NCBI GenBank assembly: GCA_017965475.1
Contig: JAGCPV010000134.1
Span: forward strand, 1 to 58,097
Length of the DNA: 58,097 bases
Direction: 5' to 3'
From: Prevotella sp.
Lineage (GTDB): Bacteria; Bacteroidota; Bacteroidia; Bacteroidales; Bacteroidaceae
The notes beneath the pieces were generated by a model, which worked only from the letters and a program-made list of their open reading frames with translations, was not told the origin of the DNA and did no database searches. Positions 5,104 through 13,697 of the stretch are shown one piece after another (within the stretch, counting starts at the first letter, position 1; each line of letters opens with the position of its first letter). The position numbers and the translations under genes were made by a program.

Positions 5104-6527
5104 AGAAGTATTTGGTATTAGTGGTTTTGGCGTTGGCAGGAGGGATGAGTGTCAGCGCACAGATGCAGCGCACGGCCGATTTCCACGACCGTTATACGCT
5201 GAGTCAGGTGGTCGTTTTGAGCAGGCATAATATCCGCTCACCGTTGTCAGGGCCGGAGTCGGCTCTGGGCAGGATCACGCCTCATGAGTGGTTCGCGTGG
5301 TCGTCGGCTCCCAGTGAGTTGTCACTTCGTGGTGGCGTGCTTGAGACGATGATGGGACAGTATTTCCGCAAGTGGCTCGTCAGCGAGGGACTGATCCCAG
5401 AGAACTACCTGCCTGAGGAGGGTACTATCCGTTTCTATGCCAACTCCATGCAGCGCACGATCGCCACGGCCCAGTATTTCAGCAGTGGCATGCTGCCAGT
5501 GGCCAATGTCGGCATCGAGCACCACTACGATGTAGGAACGATGGATCCTGTGTTCACGCCTCAGATCACCGTGCTGAGTGACGAGTATCGCGAACGGGCG
5601 CTCCAGCAGATCGCAGATCTCTTTGGCAACGGTACGATGGCGGGTATTGGCCAGAAAGCAGGCGATAACATGGCGCTGATCGCACAGGTGCTTGACATGC
5701 AGGAGAGCGTGGCCTGTCAGCAGGGCGACACCTGTGCCTTCAAGACTGACGATACGGAGATTATTCTCGAACTGAATAAGGAACCTGGCATGAAGGGTGG
5801 TCTGAAGTTGGGTTGTTCGGCTTCTGACGCGCTGGTGCTGCAATACTACGAGGAGCAGGATGATGCGAAGGCGGGCTTCGGACATCAGCTGACGTTGCCA
5901 GACTGGGAGAAAATATCAGCTGTGAAGGACTGGTATGGTGATGTGCTCTTCACGGCTCCGCTGGTGGCTATCAACGTGGCACATCCGATCCTTCAGGAGA
6001 TCCTCGCAGAGTTGAAGACAGAGGGCAGGAAATTCACGTTCCTCTGTGGTCACGACTCTAATTTGGGTAGTGCGCTCGCTGCGATTGGTGCGGCAGACTA
6101 CAGTCTCCCTGAGGCAATCGAGTCGAAGACGCCTATTGGCAGCAAACTCGTCGTAGAGAAATGGCTCGGACAGGATGGGGTCGAGTATGCGTCACTGAAT
6201 CTCTGTTACCAAAGCGTCGATCAGTTGCGCCATCTGCAGTTACTTACGCTCCAGAACCCGCCTGTGGTCTATCGTGTCGTGCTCGAAGGGTTGGAGGCTA
6301 ATGAGGATGGACTTTATCTGCTCTCTGATCTGGAGGCCCGTCTGACAGAGCGTATTGACCAGTATGATGGTCTGGTGACAGGTATAGAGGGTCCTCAGGT
6401 GGGTGGTCGTGCAGAAGAGGATTCGCTGCAATCTCCTCGTGTGCGCATCTTCCGTCTTGATGGTAGTCCTGCTACTGATGAGTCGCGAGGTGTTGTCATA
6501 CAAGAGGGCAGGAAGGCTGTGAGATAA
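5100..6527 (+). CDS. Periplasmic histidine-type phosphatase
   Basis: A signal peptide (MKKYLVLVVLALAGGMSVSA) precedes a histidine acid phosphatase fold (branch 2) in this 475-residue protein. The nucleophile motif is VVLSRHNIRSPLSG at about residue 42; the family consensus is RHGxRxP, here with Asn in place of Gly. The proton-donor motif is LCGHDSNLGSALAA at about 317, and an RT motif sits in NSMQRTIATAQYF. Such enzymes release phosphate from phytate-like or sugar phosphates. The C-terminal 60 residues are a charged extension with no known domain. It overlaps the upstream gene by four bases. Confidence 0.85.
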   Translation: MKKYLVLVVLALAGGMSVSAQMQRTADFHDRYTLSQVVVLSRHNIRSPLSGPESALGRITPHEWFAWSSAPSELSLRGGVLETMMGQYFRKWLVSEGLIPENYLPEEGTIRFYANSMQRTIATAQYFSSGMLPVANVGIEHHYDVGTMDPVFTPQITVLSDEYRERALQQIADLFGNGTMAGIGQKAGDNMALIAQVLDMQESVACQQGDTCAFKTDDTEIILELNKEPGMKGGLKLGCSASDALVLQYYEEQDDAKAGFGHQLTLPDWEKISAVKDWYGDVLFTAPLVAINVAHPILQEILAELKTEGRKFTFLCGHDSNLGSALAAIGAADYSLPEAIESKTPIGSKLVVEKWLGQDGVEYASLNLCYQSVDQLRHLQLLTLQNPPVVYRVVLEGLEANEDGLYLLSDLEARLTERIDQYDGLVTGIEGPQVGGRAEEDSLQSPRVRIFRLDGSPATDESRGVVIQEGRKAVR

Positions 6528-6549
6528 TATAATGTAAAGAAGAGATAGG

Positions 6550-7041
6550 ATGAGACGTGGTGGATTGTTGATGTGCTTGATTAGCGGACTGTTTAGTTTG
6601 CTGGGTTGTGCCCAGAAGAAGATGTCTGAGGGCGATCTGGTGCGTGTGGAGTTTTCCCGTCATGGTACGATGGCCGGATATGAGTATTATGGTCGTGTAA
6701 AACAGGACTCGACGGGTGCTTATGTGCTCAGGGCGATGCGGGAGTCGCGCGGTCCGCTGTATGAGAAGAAGGTCGATGCGGCAGTGATCCAGAAGTTCCG
6801 CCAGATCATCGAGGAGGAGAAGATGTATAAGTACAAGGAGGTCTATACGCCGATGATGCGTGTGCTTGATGGCTGGAGTTGGTCGTTCTCTGCGAAGTTC
6901 TCCGATGGTACGGTGATCTCTGCCCATGGTGAGAACGCTACTCCGAAGGGTGATGGCTTGGCGAGGATCCGCAATTATCTGACTGAGCTGGCCCTTGAGG
7001 GAGAGCAGATAGAAACACCAGCGGACGAGGATGAGTGGTAA
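6550..7041 (+). CDS. Hypothetical lipoprotein
   Basis: This 163-residue protein has a lipobox in GLFSLLGCAQKK (Cys at about residue 20), so it should be anchored in the envelope. The mature part is predicted beta-rich: VRVEFSRHGTMAGYEYYGRV, then a helical stretch AVIQKFRQIIEEEKMYKYKE, then FSDGTVISAHGENATPKGDGL. I do not recognise a family. It follows the phosphatase gene by 22 bases on the same strand and is probably part of that operon. Confidence 0.65.
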   Translation: MRRGGLLMCLISGLFSLLGCAQKKMSEGDLVRVEFSRHGTMAGYEYYGRVKQDSTGAYVLRAMRESRGPLYEKKVDAAVIQKFRQIIEEEKMYKYKEVYTPMMRVLDGWSWSFSAKFSDGTVISAHGENATPKGDGLARIRNYLTELALEGEQIETPADEDEW

Positions 7042-7079
7042 AAGAAAAATCGAAAGTTGCTAATTATCAACAACTTCCG
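7041..7079 (-). terminator. Terminator of tRNA-Cys
   Basis: On the minus strand CGGAAGTTG and CAACTTTCG (7071-7079 and 7051-7059) form a hairpin with one mismatch, followed by ATTTTTCTTT. It sits 12 bases past the tRNA-Cys 3' end. Confidence 0.6.
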
Positions 7080-7090
7080 ATCTGTTTCTG

Positions 7091-7162
7091 AGGTGCCTGG
7101 CGGATTCGAACCGCCGTAGACGGTTTTGCAGACCGTTGACTAAGCCACTCATCCAAGGCACC
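7091..7162 (-). tRNA. tRNA-Cys (GCA)
   Basis: The minus strand gives a full cloverleaf. The acceptor GGTGCCT pairs with AGGCACC, the anticodon arm is ACGGT-CTGCAAA-ACCGT with anticodon GCA, and the T arm is GGCGG-TTCGAAT-CCGCC. The discriminator base is U, as expected for cysteine tRNA. CCA is not encoded. Confidence 0.95.
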
Positions 7163-7221
7163 AAATCTGCAAATGCGGGTGCAAAGGTAGTCATAAAAAT
7201 CGATACTGCCAAATTTTTTCT

Positions 7222-7398
7222 CTATTTTTTCTGCGGGCAATCTGCTTTTTTCCTGATGGCTCGCTTTTGTGCCTCTTTCAGTGCACAGCCACTGCACCCG
7301 TAGCAGGGGTCGTTGTTCTGACGGATCGCCAGATACCCGCGCCATAGGGCATAGCCCATGGCAGCGATGAGAATGAGGTAGGTGAGGAGTGTCTGCAT
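7222..7398 (-). CDS. FeoB-associated-type Cys-rich membrane protein
   Basis: A 58-residue frame from ATG 7398 reads MQTLLTYLILIAAMGYALWR, a single N-terminal transmembrane helix. A NDPCYGCSGCALKEAQKR motif and a basic tail (KKADCPQKK) follow. This layout matches the short FeoB-associated Cys-rich membrane proteins (CxxCxxC after one helix), which accompany ferrous iron uptake in Bacteroidetes. No feoA or feoB is present in this window, so the iron link comes only from the family. It lies 6 bases downstream of the lipid kinase gene on the same strand and just ahead of tRNA-Cys. Confidence 0.7.
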   Translation of the reverse strand: MQTLLTYLILIAAMGYALWRGYLAIRQNNDPCYGCSGCALKEAQKRAIRKKADCPQKK

Positions 7399-7404
7399 AA
7401 GACC

Positions 7405-8442
7405 TTAGATCTTGGAAAGTCTTCGGAGCATCAACTTGTTGATGACCTGGATCCTGTGACTCGTTTTTCCGATGTCTTCACGTACATTATTTATATTATT
7501 GAAGAGATCGCTGAAGGCGTTCAACAGGAAGTTGGGCTGGCCAGAATCCTCCGTCATCTCAGGGTTCGTCACGATGTTGATGCCGTGGTGCTCGATATGT
7601 ACGTCGATATCTTCGCCAGTCATGATGGGATCGCCGTCGTAGTGGATGGCACCTGGCTCCTTGCGATGGATATGGAGACTCTTGGTACGGAAGGTCCTGA
7701 TCTTGGAATTGTTCGTGATGGTCTTCATGAAAAGATCGGCTGCGATCTGTGGGGCATCGAGGGCGTCGAAAGGTTCCATGATGATGACGTCCATCTCACC
7801 GTCCTTCATCGTAGCACCAGGGGCGATATAGGCATTGTTGCCATATTGTGACGCGTTGGCACAGGCGATGAGGAAGGCTTTGTAACGCTTGGCGCCTGTC
7901 TCGTCCTCTACCTCATAGGTCTCTGGCTGGTATTTTAGTCCTTCTTTGAGCACGTTCTCCAGATAGGTCATGGGGCCGCGCTTGCCAGCCTCTGCGAATT
8001 TCAGGGAGATGAAGGCGTCGAAGCCCATGCCGCAGGTGCAGAAGAAGGGGAGGTCGTTGATGACACCATAGTCGAAGGCCTCGATCTTACAGCTGTTGAT
8101 GATCTGGATGGCTTTCTTGAAGTCCAGTGGGAGACAGAGATGGCGCGCCAGTCCGTTGCCAGAGCCACAGGGGATGATGGCGAGGGCCGTCCGGGTGTGT
8201 ACCAGAGAACGGGCCACCTCGTTGACAGTGCCGTCGCCACCTATGGCGACCACGATGTCGATGCCTCGGGCGGCACAGTTCTTGGCGATCTCTGCCGCAT
8301 GGCCGGCATATTCCGTGAGGATGAGCTGATGATCGAACTGCTCGTGGTCGAGTGTCTTCTCAATCAACTCAGGGATTTCCTTCTTGGAATGTGTGCCTGA
8401 GATGGGATTCAATATGAACGCAATCTTCTTCTTAATAGCCAT
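7405..8442 (-). CDS. Diacylglycerol/sphingosine kinase-family lipid kinase
   Basis: The chosen start (MAIKKKIAFILNPISGTHSK) gives 345 residues. The DAGK catalytic domain is clear: NPISG at the N-terminus, the nucleotide-binding VVAIGGDGTVNEVARSL, and IPCGSGNGLARHL. A C-terminal beta-sandwich domain (DVIIMEPF to YDGDPIMTGEDIDVHI) follows, as in YegS/DgkB proteins. The enzyme phosphorylates a lipid alcohol such as diacylglycerol or a sphingoid base. It is divergent from serine palmitoyltransferase, which makes a sphingolipid substrate plausible (inference). A TATTTTTG box at 8452-8459 ends nine bases before this ATG. Longer in-frame starts lie upstream of the promoter and are rejected. Confidence 0.85.
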   Translation of the reverse strand: MAIKKKIAFILNPISGTHSKKEIPELIEKTLDHEQFDHQLILTEYAGHAAEIAKNCAARGIDIVVAIGGDGTVNEVARSLVHTRTALAIIPCGSGNGLARHLCLPLDFKKAIQIINSCKIEAFDYGVINDLPFFCTCGMGFDAFISLKFAEAGKRGPMTYLENVLKEGLKYQPETYEVEDETGAKRYKAFLIACANASQYGNNAYIAPGATMKDGEMDVIIMEPFDALDAPQIAADLFMKTITNNSKIRTFRTKSLHIHRKEPGAIHYDGDPIMTGEDIDVHIEHHGINIVTNPEMTEDSGQPNFLLNAFSDLFNNINNVREDIGKTSHRIQVINKLMLRRLSKI

Positions 8443-8451
8443 AATCATCTG

Positions 8452-8459
8452 CAAAAATA
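8452..8459 (-). promoter_or_regulatory. -7 box of lipid kinase, short leader
   Basis: Minus-strand TATTTTTG ends nine bases before ATG 8442 and three before ATG 8448, leaving almost no 5' leader. Confidence 0.5.
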
Positions 8460-8528
8460 CAAAAATCGGGGAAAAAAACAGGAAATTATGCAAGAAAAAA
8501 AACAAAATCATACATTTATTAAAAAAAA

Positions 8529-8560
8529 CTTGCACGATTTCGCAAAAAATGTGTAACTTT
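8529..8560 (+). promoter_or_regulatory. Promoter of serine palmitoyltransferase gene
   Basis: TTGCA at 8529-8533 and TAACTTTG at 8553-8560 resemble the -33 and -7 elements. The start codon follows 41 bases later. Confidence 0.5.
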
Positions 8561-8601
8561 GCAGCCTGAAAATAAAAACGTAGAAATTATACCATATCGG
8601 A

Positions 8602-9789
8602 ATGGGACAATTACAAGAGAAATACAAGCACTATCGTGAGCCTCAGAAGTATATCGAGGCTGATGTCTATCCCTATTTCCGTGCCATTGAGGGTAAGCAA
8701 GGCACAGAGGTGGAGATGGGTGGTCACAAGGTGCTTATGTTCGGCTCTAATGCCTATACTGGACTGACGGGTGACCAGCGCATTATCGATGCTGCGAAGA
8801 AAGCGCTCGACAAATACGGTTCTGGTTGTGCTGGAAGCCGTTTCCTGAACGGAACACTCGATCTGCACGTGCAGTTGGAGAAAGAGATTGCAGAGTTCAT
8901 CGGCAAGGAAGACTGCCTTTGTTTCTCTACGGGTTTCTCCGTGAACCAGGGCGTTCTCGCAATGGTTGTCGGCAAGGATGACTATATCATCTGCGATGAC
9001 CGTGATCATGCTTCGATCGTGGATGGGCGCCGTCTGTCGTTTGCCCGTCAGTTGCACTATAAGCACAATGATATGGCTGATCTGGAGCGCGTGCTTCAGA
9101 AGCTTCCCAAGGATGCCATTAAGCTGATTGTCGTCGATGGCGTGTTCTCTATGGAGGGCGATCTAGCTAAGTTGCCTGAGATCGTCGAACTGAAGCATAA
9201 GTATAATTGTTCCATCATGGTCGATGAGGCCCACGGTATTGGTGTCTTCGGCAAGCAGGGCAGGGGTGTATGCGATCATTTCGGTTTGACGGACGAGGTG
9301 GATCTCATTATGGGTACCTTCTCGAAGTCGCTGGCTTCTATTGGTGGTTTCATCGCTTCTGACTGGGATACCATCAATTTCCTGCGCCATACTTGTCGCA
9401 CCTATATCTTCTCTGCATCCAACACGCCCGCTGCTACGGCAGCTGCGATGGAGGCTCTGCACATCCTCCAGAAGGAGCCCGAGAGAATTCAGGCCCTGTG
9501 GGATGTGACGCACTACGCCCTGAAGCGCTTCCGTGAGGAGGGCTTCGAGATCGGCGATACGGAGAGTCCTATCATTCCGCTCTATGTGCGTGATGTGGAT
9601 AAGACCTTCCTGGTGACGGCTCTGGCCTTCAAGGCTGGTGTGTTCATCAATCCTGTGATCCCACCTGCATGTGCGCCTCAGGATACACTCGTGCGTTATG
9701 CCCTGATGGCTACGCATACGAAGGAGCAGGTGGATCGCTCGGTGGTGGCCCTGAAGAAGATCTTTGTTGAGCAAGGCATCATCAAGTAG
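8602..9789 (+). CDS. spt: Serine palmitoyltransferase (alpha-oxoamine synthase)
   Basis: This 395-residue fold-type I PLP enzyme condenses serine with an acyl-CoA to give 3-ketosphinganine, the first step of sphingolipid synthesis. Visible motifs are GSGCAGSRFLNGTLDLHVQLE, the cofactor-stacking ICDDRDHASIVDG, VDEAHGIGVFGKQGRG, and the PLP-lysine region GTFSKSLASIGGF. The N-terminus, with YREPQKYIEADVYPYFRAIE, is the Bacteroidetes serine palmitoyltransferase type rather than BioF or KBL. It is cytosolic. It is divergent from a lipid kinase and followed directly by tRNA-Pro. An 8-amino-7-oxononanoate synthase role is the alternative but less likely. Confidence 0.9.
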   Translation: MGQLQEKYKHYREPQKYIEADVYPYFRAIEGKQGTEVEMGGHKVLMFGSNAYTGLTGDQRIIDAAKKALDKYGSGCAGSRFLNGTLDLHVQLEKEIAEFIGKEDCLCFSTGFSVNQGVLAMVVGKDDYIICDDRDHASIVDGRRLSFARQLHYKHNDMADLERVLQKLPKDAIKLIVVDGVFSMEGDLAKLPEIVELKHKYNCSIMVDEAHGIGVFGKQGRGVCDHFGLTDEVDLIMGTFSKSLASIGGFIASDWDTINFLRHTCRTYIFSASNTPAATAAAMEALHILQKEPERIQALWDVTHYALKRFREEGFEIGDTESPIIPLYVRDVDKTFLVTALAFKAGVFINPVIPPACAPQDTLVRYALMATHTKEQVDRSVVALKKIFVEQGIIK

Positions 9790-9798
9790 TTATAGAAT

Positions 9799-9871
9799 CG
9801 AGGTGTAGCGCAGTTGGTAGCGTTCCTGGTTTGGGACCAGGCTGTCGCAGGTTCGAGTCCTGTCACCTCGA
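9799..9871 (+). tRNA. tRNA-Pro (TGG)
   Basis: The acceptor CGAGGTG (9799-9805) pairs with CACCTCG (9864-9870), with discriminator A. The anticodon arm is CCTGG-TTTGGGA-CCAGG with anticodon TGG, and the T arm is GCAGG-TTCGAGT-CCTGT. CCA is not encoded. It starts 10 bases after the serine palmitoyltransferase stop, so it may share that transcript. Confidence 0.95.
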
Positions 9872-9878
9872 CCTCAGA

Positions 9879-9910
9879 GGAGAAGTCTTTACGGAGATTT
9901 CTCCTTTTTT
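9879..9910 (+). terminator. Terminator after tRNA-Pro
   Basis: GGAGAA (9879-9884) pairs with TTCTCC (9899-9904), followed directly by a run of six or more T residues. Confidence 0.7.
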
Positions 9911-9941
9911 GTGTATTTATTGATGATATTTTCCATAAATA

Positions 9942-9973
9942 TTTGGAAATAACCGTCTTTTTCATTAATTTTG
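9942..9973 (+). promoter_or_regulatory. Promoter of propeller-AraC regulator
   Basis: TTTG at 9942-9945 and TAATTTTG at 9966-9973 have an exact 20-base spacer; ATG 9994 is 20 bases downstream. This also argues against the longer upstream start at 9814, which runs through the tRNA. Confidence 0.7.
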
Positions 9974-9993
9974 CAACGACAACGATAAACATT

Positions 9994-12450
9994 ATGCATA
10001 TTAGGAGGTATCTGGTCTGGATTCTGGCGTTTTGCTTGCAGGCAACGGCACTGATGGTGTCGGCAAGAGATGCGCGCTTCTATGTGTATAATGCGGCCAA
10101 CGGACTGTCGGATAACAGTGCTCAGACCATCAACGTCACCAAGACAGGCAGACTTGTCATCACGACGATGGGACAGATCAACTTCTTCGACGGACAGACG
10201 TTCACCTATATCGATCCGAGTACGGAGAATATCTACTCGTTGTCTAACTATTCCGGAAACTATCATCTCTATTTCGACAGATACCATCACCTGTGGCTGA
10301 AAGATACCCATAGTGTGACCTGTGTGAATCTCACCACGGAAAAGTTTGTTGATTCCGTAGGGGAGGTACTTAAGGAATTCGGAGTTGAAGAGAATGTGAA
10401 AGATTTGTTCGTGGATCACCAGAATATCGTGTGGGTGATGACAGAGAAGGGACTTTTCAGCGTGGATTCGAAACAGACCTACGAACTGAGAAAGGGTTGC
10501 GAACTTCAAGATATGGATATCCTGAAGGATCAGTATCTCTTGCTGTTCTACGATAACGGAATCATGGAAGTGCTTGATCTTAAGACAGGTAAGAAGTTGC
10601 GAGATACCAGAGCCTATGGTCAGGAAATGGTGAGCCGCTATAATAGTTCTTCTGTCATCTATAACGATGACAAGTCGCTCTTCCAGTTGAGGAATGGTAC
10701 CAGCGAGGCAATCATGATGAAGCTCGATCTTGAGAAGTGGGAGTGGAAGACGATTCTGCAGTTGCCTTATCACATGAACAACTTCGCGATGGATGATAGT
10801 CTGTTGTATATACCCACCTCGTATGGTTACTGGACATATGACCTCAAGACGGAGGCCTTGAAGCATACGGAGATGCTGCAGATGGCCACTGGCGAGGAAC
10901 TGCTGACAGACATCAATACGATGGCCTTCGATAAGCAGGGGGGTATGTGGGTTGGAACACAGCGTCGCGGACTGCTCTATTCCCGTCCGTATTCTTCGCC
11001 CTTCCATGTGTATCGCTGGGATCATCCCACAGCAGAACGACTGATCAAACTGATGGAGCCCCTCGATGGTACCTATTCCTACAAAGGGAAGGCATCGAAC
11101 TGTGTCTATCGCGATTCCAGAGGCTGGACATGGGTAGGTACGACGTCGGGTCTGCACCTGTATAAGAATAAGAACGACAAACTGCCACAGTTGATCACAC
11201 GTCAGGACGGACTCCTGAACAATGTGATCCATACGATCATAGAGTCTGACACTCATAATATATGGGTGGGCACCAGCTATGGTCTCAGTTGTATTATGAT
11301 TGATGACGATAAGATACGATTCATCAACAGCTACAATGAATGGGAGGATATTCCCGGCGAGTCGTTCGTTAATGGAAAGTCCATGAGACTGCCTGATGGC
11401 TCTATCGCTATGCAGATGCTGGACCATGTGGTCGAGTTTAATCCCAGTGAGATGACCACGATGAATGACAGTGCCTTCAGGGAGATCTATCCGAAACTGA
11501 TCAGGCTGATGGTAAACGGTAACGTGATCAGAACAGGACAGGAGCTTGATGGTAACGTGATTCTGGAGAAGGCCCTCACTAGGACGGCAGAACTAAACCT
11601 GAACTATAACCAGAATTCAGTGTCGCTGACGTTCTCGGCACTGAACTATTTCCGTCCGCAGCAGACTTGTTATCGTGTGAGGGTCAGAGGACTCGATGAT
11701 ACCTGGCGCGTGCTGACACGTGCTAATTCGGGTGGTCTCGTAGATCGACAAGGACAGCTCCATCTGCCACTGGTATCGCTAAAGCCTGGATCCTATACCA
11801 TTGAGGTGCAGACGTCGATGGTGCCTGATAAATGGGAGACAGTGCCCTATGAGTGGGTGGTCAATATTAACGAACCGTGGTGGCGTACAACGGGTATGTT
11901 CGTCCTGATGGGTTCGCTTCTGCTTTTGTTGATCTGTCTGAATGCATACCTTTACCTGAGGAATACCAAGATGCGTACGCTCAGGAATAGTCAGGAGCAA
12001 AACGTGATTAAGCGTATCAAGACCTTTGCTGAGCGCAGTGCCATGTTGGGCTCGGAGAAACTTGAGCCTATTCCAGAGGAGATCTATGGCTTCGGAGGAG
12101 ATCCGCAGAATGAACTGGCTCCTGAGTTTATGGATATGATGGAGAAGCTGATACCTACTGTGCTCTCGAGGGATACCCAGCGGATGACGATGCGCGAATT
12201 AAGCAGTGTGGCTGGTTTGAATGTTCAGATGTTCTATCGTATGGTGATGGCCAATATCTATAAGAGTCCTCGTGCATTAGCGAAGAAGATGATGCTCTCA
12301 AAGGCTGCGGAGATGCTTGTGAATACAGACAAGAGCATTGGTGAGATTGCTGATACGTGTGGCTTCTCAACACCCAACTACTTTATTGCGACGTTCTTCC
12401 ACCAGATGGGGACCACGCCAGAGAAATATCGTAGCAAACGTGGATATTAA
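9994..12450 (+). CDS. Membrane-spanning propeller sensor with AraC-type DNA-binding domain
   Basis: This 818-residue protein has a signal sequence at 1-25, then two-component-regulator propeller repeats from about 30 to 550 (GLSDNSAQTINVTKTGRL, GMWVGTQRRGLLYS, IWVGTSYGLSCI). A Y_Y_Y domain lies at about 557-619 (LDDTWRVL, LKPGSYTIEV) and one transmembrane helix at about 633-655. The cytosolic C-terminus carries an AraC/HTH_18 domain at about 729-818 with IGEIADTCGFSTPNYFIATFF. It resembles hybrid two-component systems that sense glycans in Bacteroidetes, but the histidine kinase and receiver domains are missing. Signal passage must therefore be direct across the membrane. No susC/susD genes are adjacent, so the ligand is unknown. 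Confidence 0.88.
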   Translation: MHIRRYLVWILAFCLQATALMVSARDARFYVYNAANGLSDNSAQTINVTKTGRLVITTMGQINFFDGQTFTYIDPSTENIYSLSNYSGNYHLYFDRYHHLWLKDTHSVTCVNLTTEKFVDSVGEVLKEFGVEENVKDLFVDHQNIVWVMTEKGLFSVDSKQTYELRKGCELQDMDILKDQYLLLFYDNGIMEVLDLKTGKKLRDTRAYGQEMVSRYNSSSVIYNDDKSLFQLRNGTSEAIMMKLDLEKWEWKTILQLPYHMNNFAMDDSLLYIPTSYGYWTYDLKTEALKHTEMLQMATGEELLTDINTMAFDKQGGMWVGTQRRGLLYSRPYSSPFHVYRWDHPTAERLIKLMEPLDGTYSYKGKASNCVYRDSRGWTWVGTTSGLHLYKNKNDKLPQLITRQDGLLNNVIHTIIESDTHNIWVGTSYGLSCIMIDDDKIRFINSYNEWEDIPGESFVNGKSMRLPDGSIAMQMLDHVVEFNPSEMTTMNDSAFREIYPKLIRLMVNGNVIRTGQELDGNVILEKALTRTAELNLNYNQNSVSLTFSALNYFRPQQTCYRVRVRGLDDTWRVLTRANSGGLVDRQGQLHLPLVSLKPGSYTIEVQTSMVPDKWETVPYEWVVNINEPWWRTTGMFVLMGSLLLLLICLNAYLYLRNTKMRTLRNSQEQNVIKRIKTFAERSAMLGSEKLEPIPEEIYGFGGDPQNELAPEFMDMMEKLIPTVLSRDTQRMTMRELSSVAGLNVQMFYRMVMANIYKSPRALAKKMMLSKAAEMLVNTDKSIGEIADTCGFSTPNYFIATFFHQMGTTPEKYRSKRGY

Positions 12451-12462
12451 GGCGGGTAATAG

Positions 12463-13686
12463 CTAACGGATCGTTAGTTGGTTATATGCCACTAGTCGCC
12501 ATGTACGTTCCCCAATACCTTTATAATATACCAGCACCTGATACTTGTTCTCTGTCTGGTAGAAGTTTCCTTCGGAGGGTAGGGGGTGAGATATGCCGTC
12601 TTCTGTCTTCCACAGATACTGATAGGAGTAATAACCTTGTTTCTGCAGGATGCTGGCAGTGTAGAGACGGGTGGTCTCGTCGTATTCCATCAGATAAGTC
12701 TCTGGGGCCTCTGTAGTCCATCTTCCGTCGATGATAATGCTGCCTTCGTTCATGTATGGGGATTTGAGCCTGTAGTTGACCCAGACATAATCGCTCGTGA
12801 TGTCGTTCTCGCGATTATCACTGTTGCGGATATAGAAACTGCCATTGGCATCCTCGTCGTAAAGATAGTTGGGACGAGGTTCGTTGATAAATGGAAAGGC
12901 CTGATAGTAGTCTCCGTCCCAAGAGATACGATCAATTCCCATTGTAGGATGGGAGGGATCGAGCACCTCAAACTTGTGGTATTCGTTTCCTCCGTCGAAA
13001 ATCAGTTCCTTGCGATGTTGCCACTCCAGTCCGTTCTGGCTCACGGCACTTGGACGGACATTCCATCGCCAGTTGTCCTCACGGCTATTCTGCATCACGA
13101 CAGTCTGCAGCTGTTCCTGAGGATCTGTCACAGACAGATGGCCGTATTTCAGTCCGAACTCCACTTGCTGGTGGCTGAGGTTGGTATCGATATCGGTATT
13201 GGTGCTGATGGTCATCGATAGGTTCATGGCCTGTTCTGTGATCTTGAATTCTACAGTGGCCACGACCTCGTTGGTATTTTCGTCGATAATATTCAGACGG
13301 TAGTTACCGCTTAGCTTGAGGCGACAACGCTCGTTGGGGATCGTGAACTGGTAATGGGTATAAGGCACGGTGGTATTGATGGAGCGCTCAAAGTCTTCGA
13401 TCACAATATCGTTAAAGCCCTCTAACCAATCGGCATCGAAGAGTTCTTGTGAAGATGTCCAGTCAACCTCGCAGTGCTCCAGGTGATAGACATAACGATG
13501 ATAGTCGTGTGATAGTTCGTCGAAAGCGATGTGCAGACGGTCACCGTGAAGTCGCATAATAGCAGGAGAGAGCCAGTCTTGGTTCACGACAGCTTGCAAC
13601 GACTTAATTTGTGGGTCGTAGATCCTGTTCTCTGCAGATAGCGTTATCGGCAACAGGAGCAATAGTATGACAATGGCTTTTTTCAT
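12463..13686 (-). CDS. Type IX secretion system plug protein (DUF5103)
   Basis: This 407-residue exported protein has a signal peptide, MKKAIVILLLLLPITLSAEN. It has the DUF5103 architecture now called T9SS plug: an N-terminal beta domain with RLHGDRLHIAFDELSHDY and YRYVYHLEHCEVDW-like strands, and a C-terminal domain with YPTGIDRISWDGDYYQAF-type strands and GYYSYQYLW near the end. In the known T9SS translocon the plug closes the SprA pore on the periplasmic side. It follows fbp by 11 bases on the same strand and converges with the propeller regulator 12 bases away. Confidence 0.85.
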   Translation of the reverse strand: MKKAIVILLLLLPITLSAENRIYDPQIKSLQAVVNQDWLSPAIMRLHGDRLHIAFDELSHDYHRYVYHLEHCEVDWTSSQELFDADWLEGFNDIVIEDFERSINTTVPYTHYQFTIPNERCRLKLSGNYRLNIIDENTNEVVATVEFKITEQAMNLSMTISTNTDIDTNLSHQQVEFGLKYGHLSVTDPQEQLQTVVMQNSREDNWRWNVRPSAVSQNGLEWQHRKELIFDGGNEYHKFEVLDPSHPTMGIDRISWDGDYYQAFPFINEPRPNYLYDEDANGSFYIRNSDNRENDITSDYVWVNYRLKSPYMNEGSIIIDGRWTTEAPETYLMEYDETTRLYTASILQKQGYYSYQYLWKTEDGISHPLPSEGNFYQTENKYQVLVYYKGIGERTWRLVAYNQLTIR

Positions 13687-13697
13687 CGCGAGGGGGA

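Noticed and set aside
7067..7345. 92-codon minus-strand frame across tRNA-Cys
   Set aside because: It overlaps the tRNA and the Cys-rich peptide in another frame and lacks any recognisable feature.
9814..9993. N-terminal extension of the propeller regulator
   Set aside because: It starts inside tRNA-Pro and crosses a terminator and promoter; ATG 9994 begins the signal peptide.
9889..11427. 512-codon open frame opposite the propeller regulator
   Set aside because: No motif or promoter is seen, and it extends across the regulator's promoter; the plus-strand protein is clearly real.
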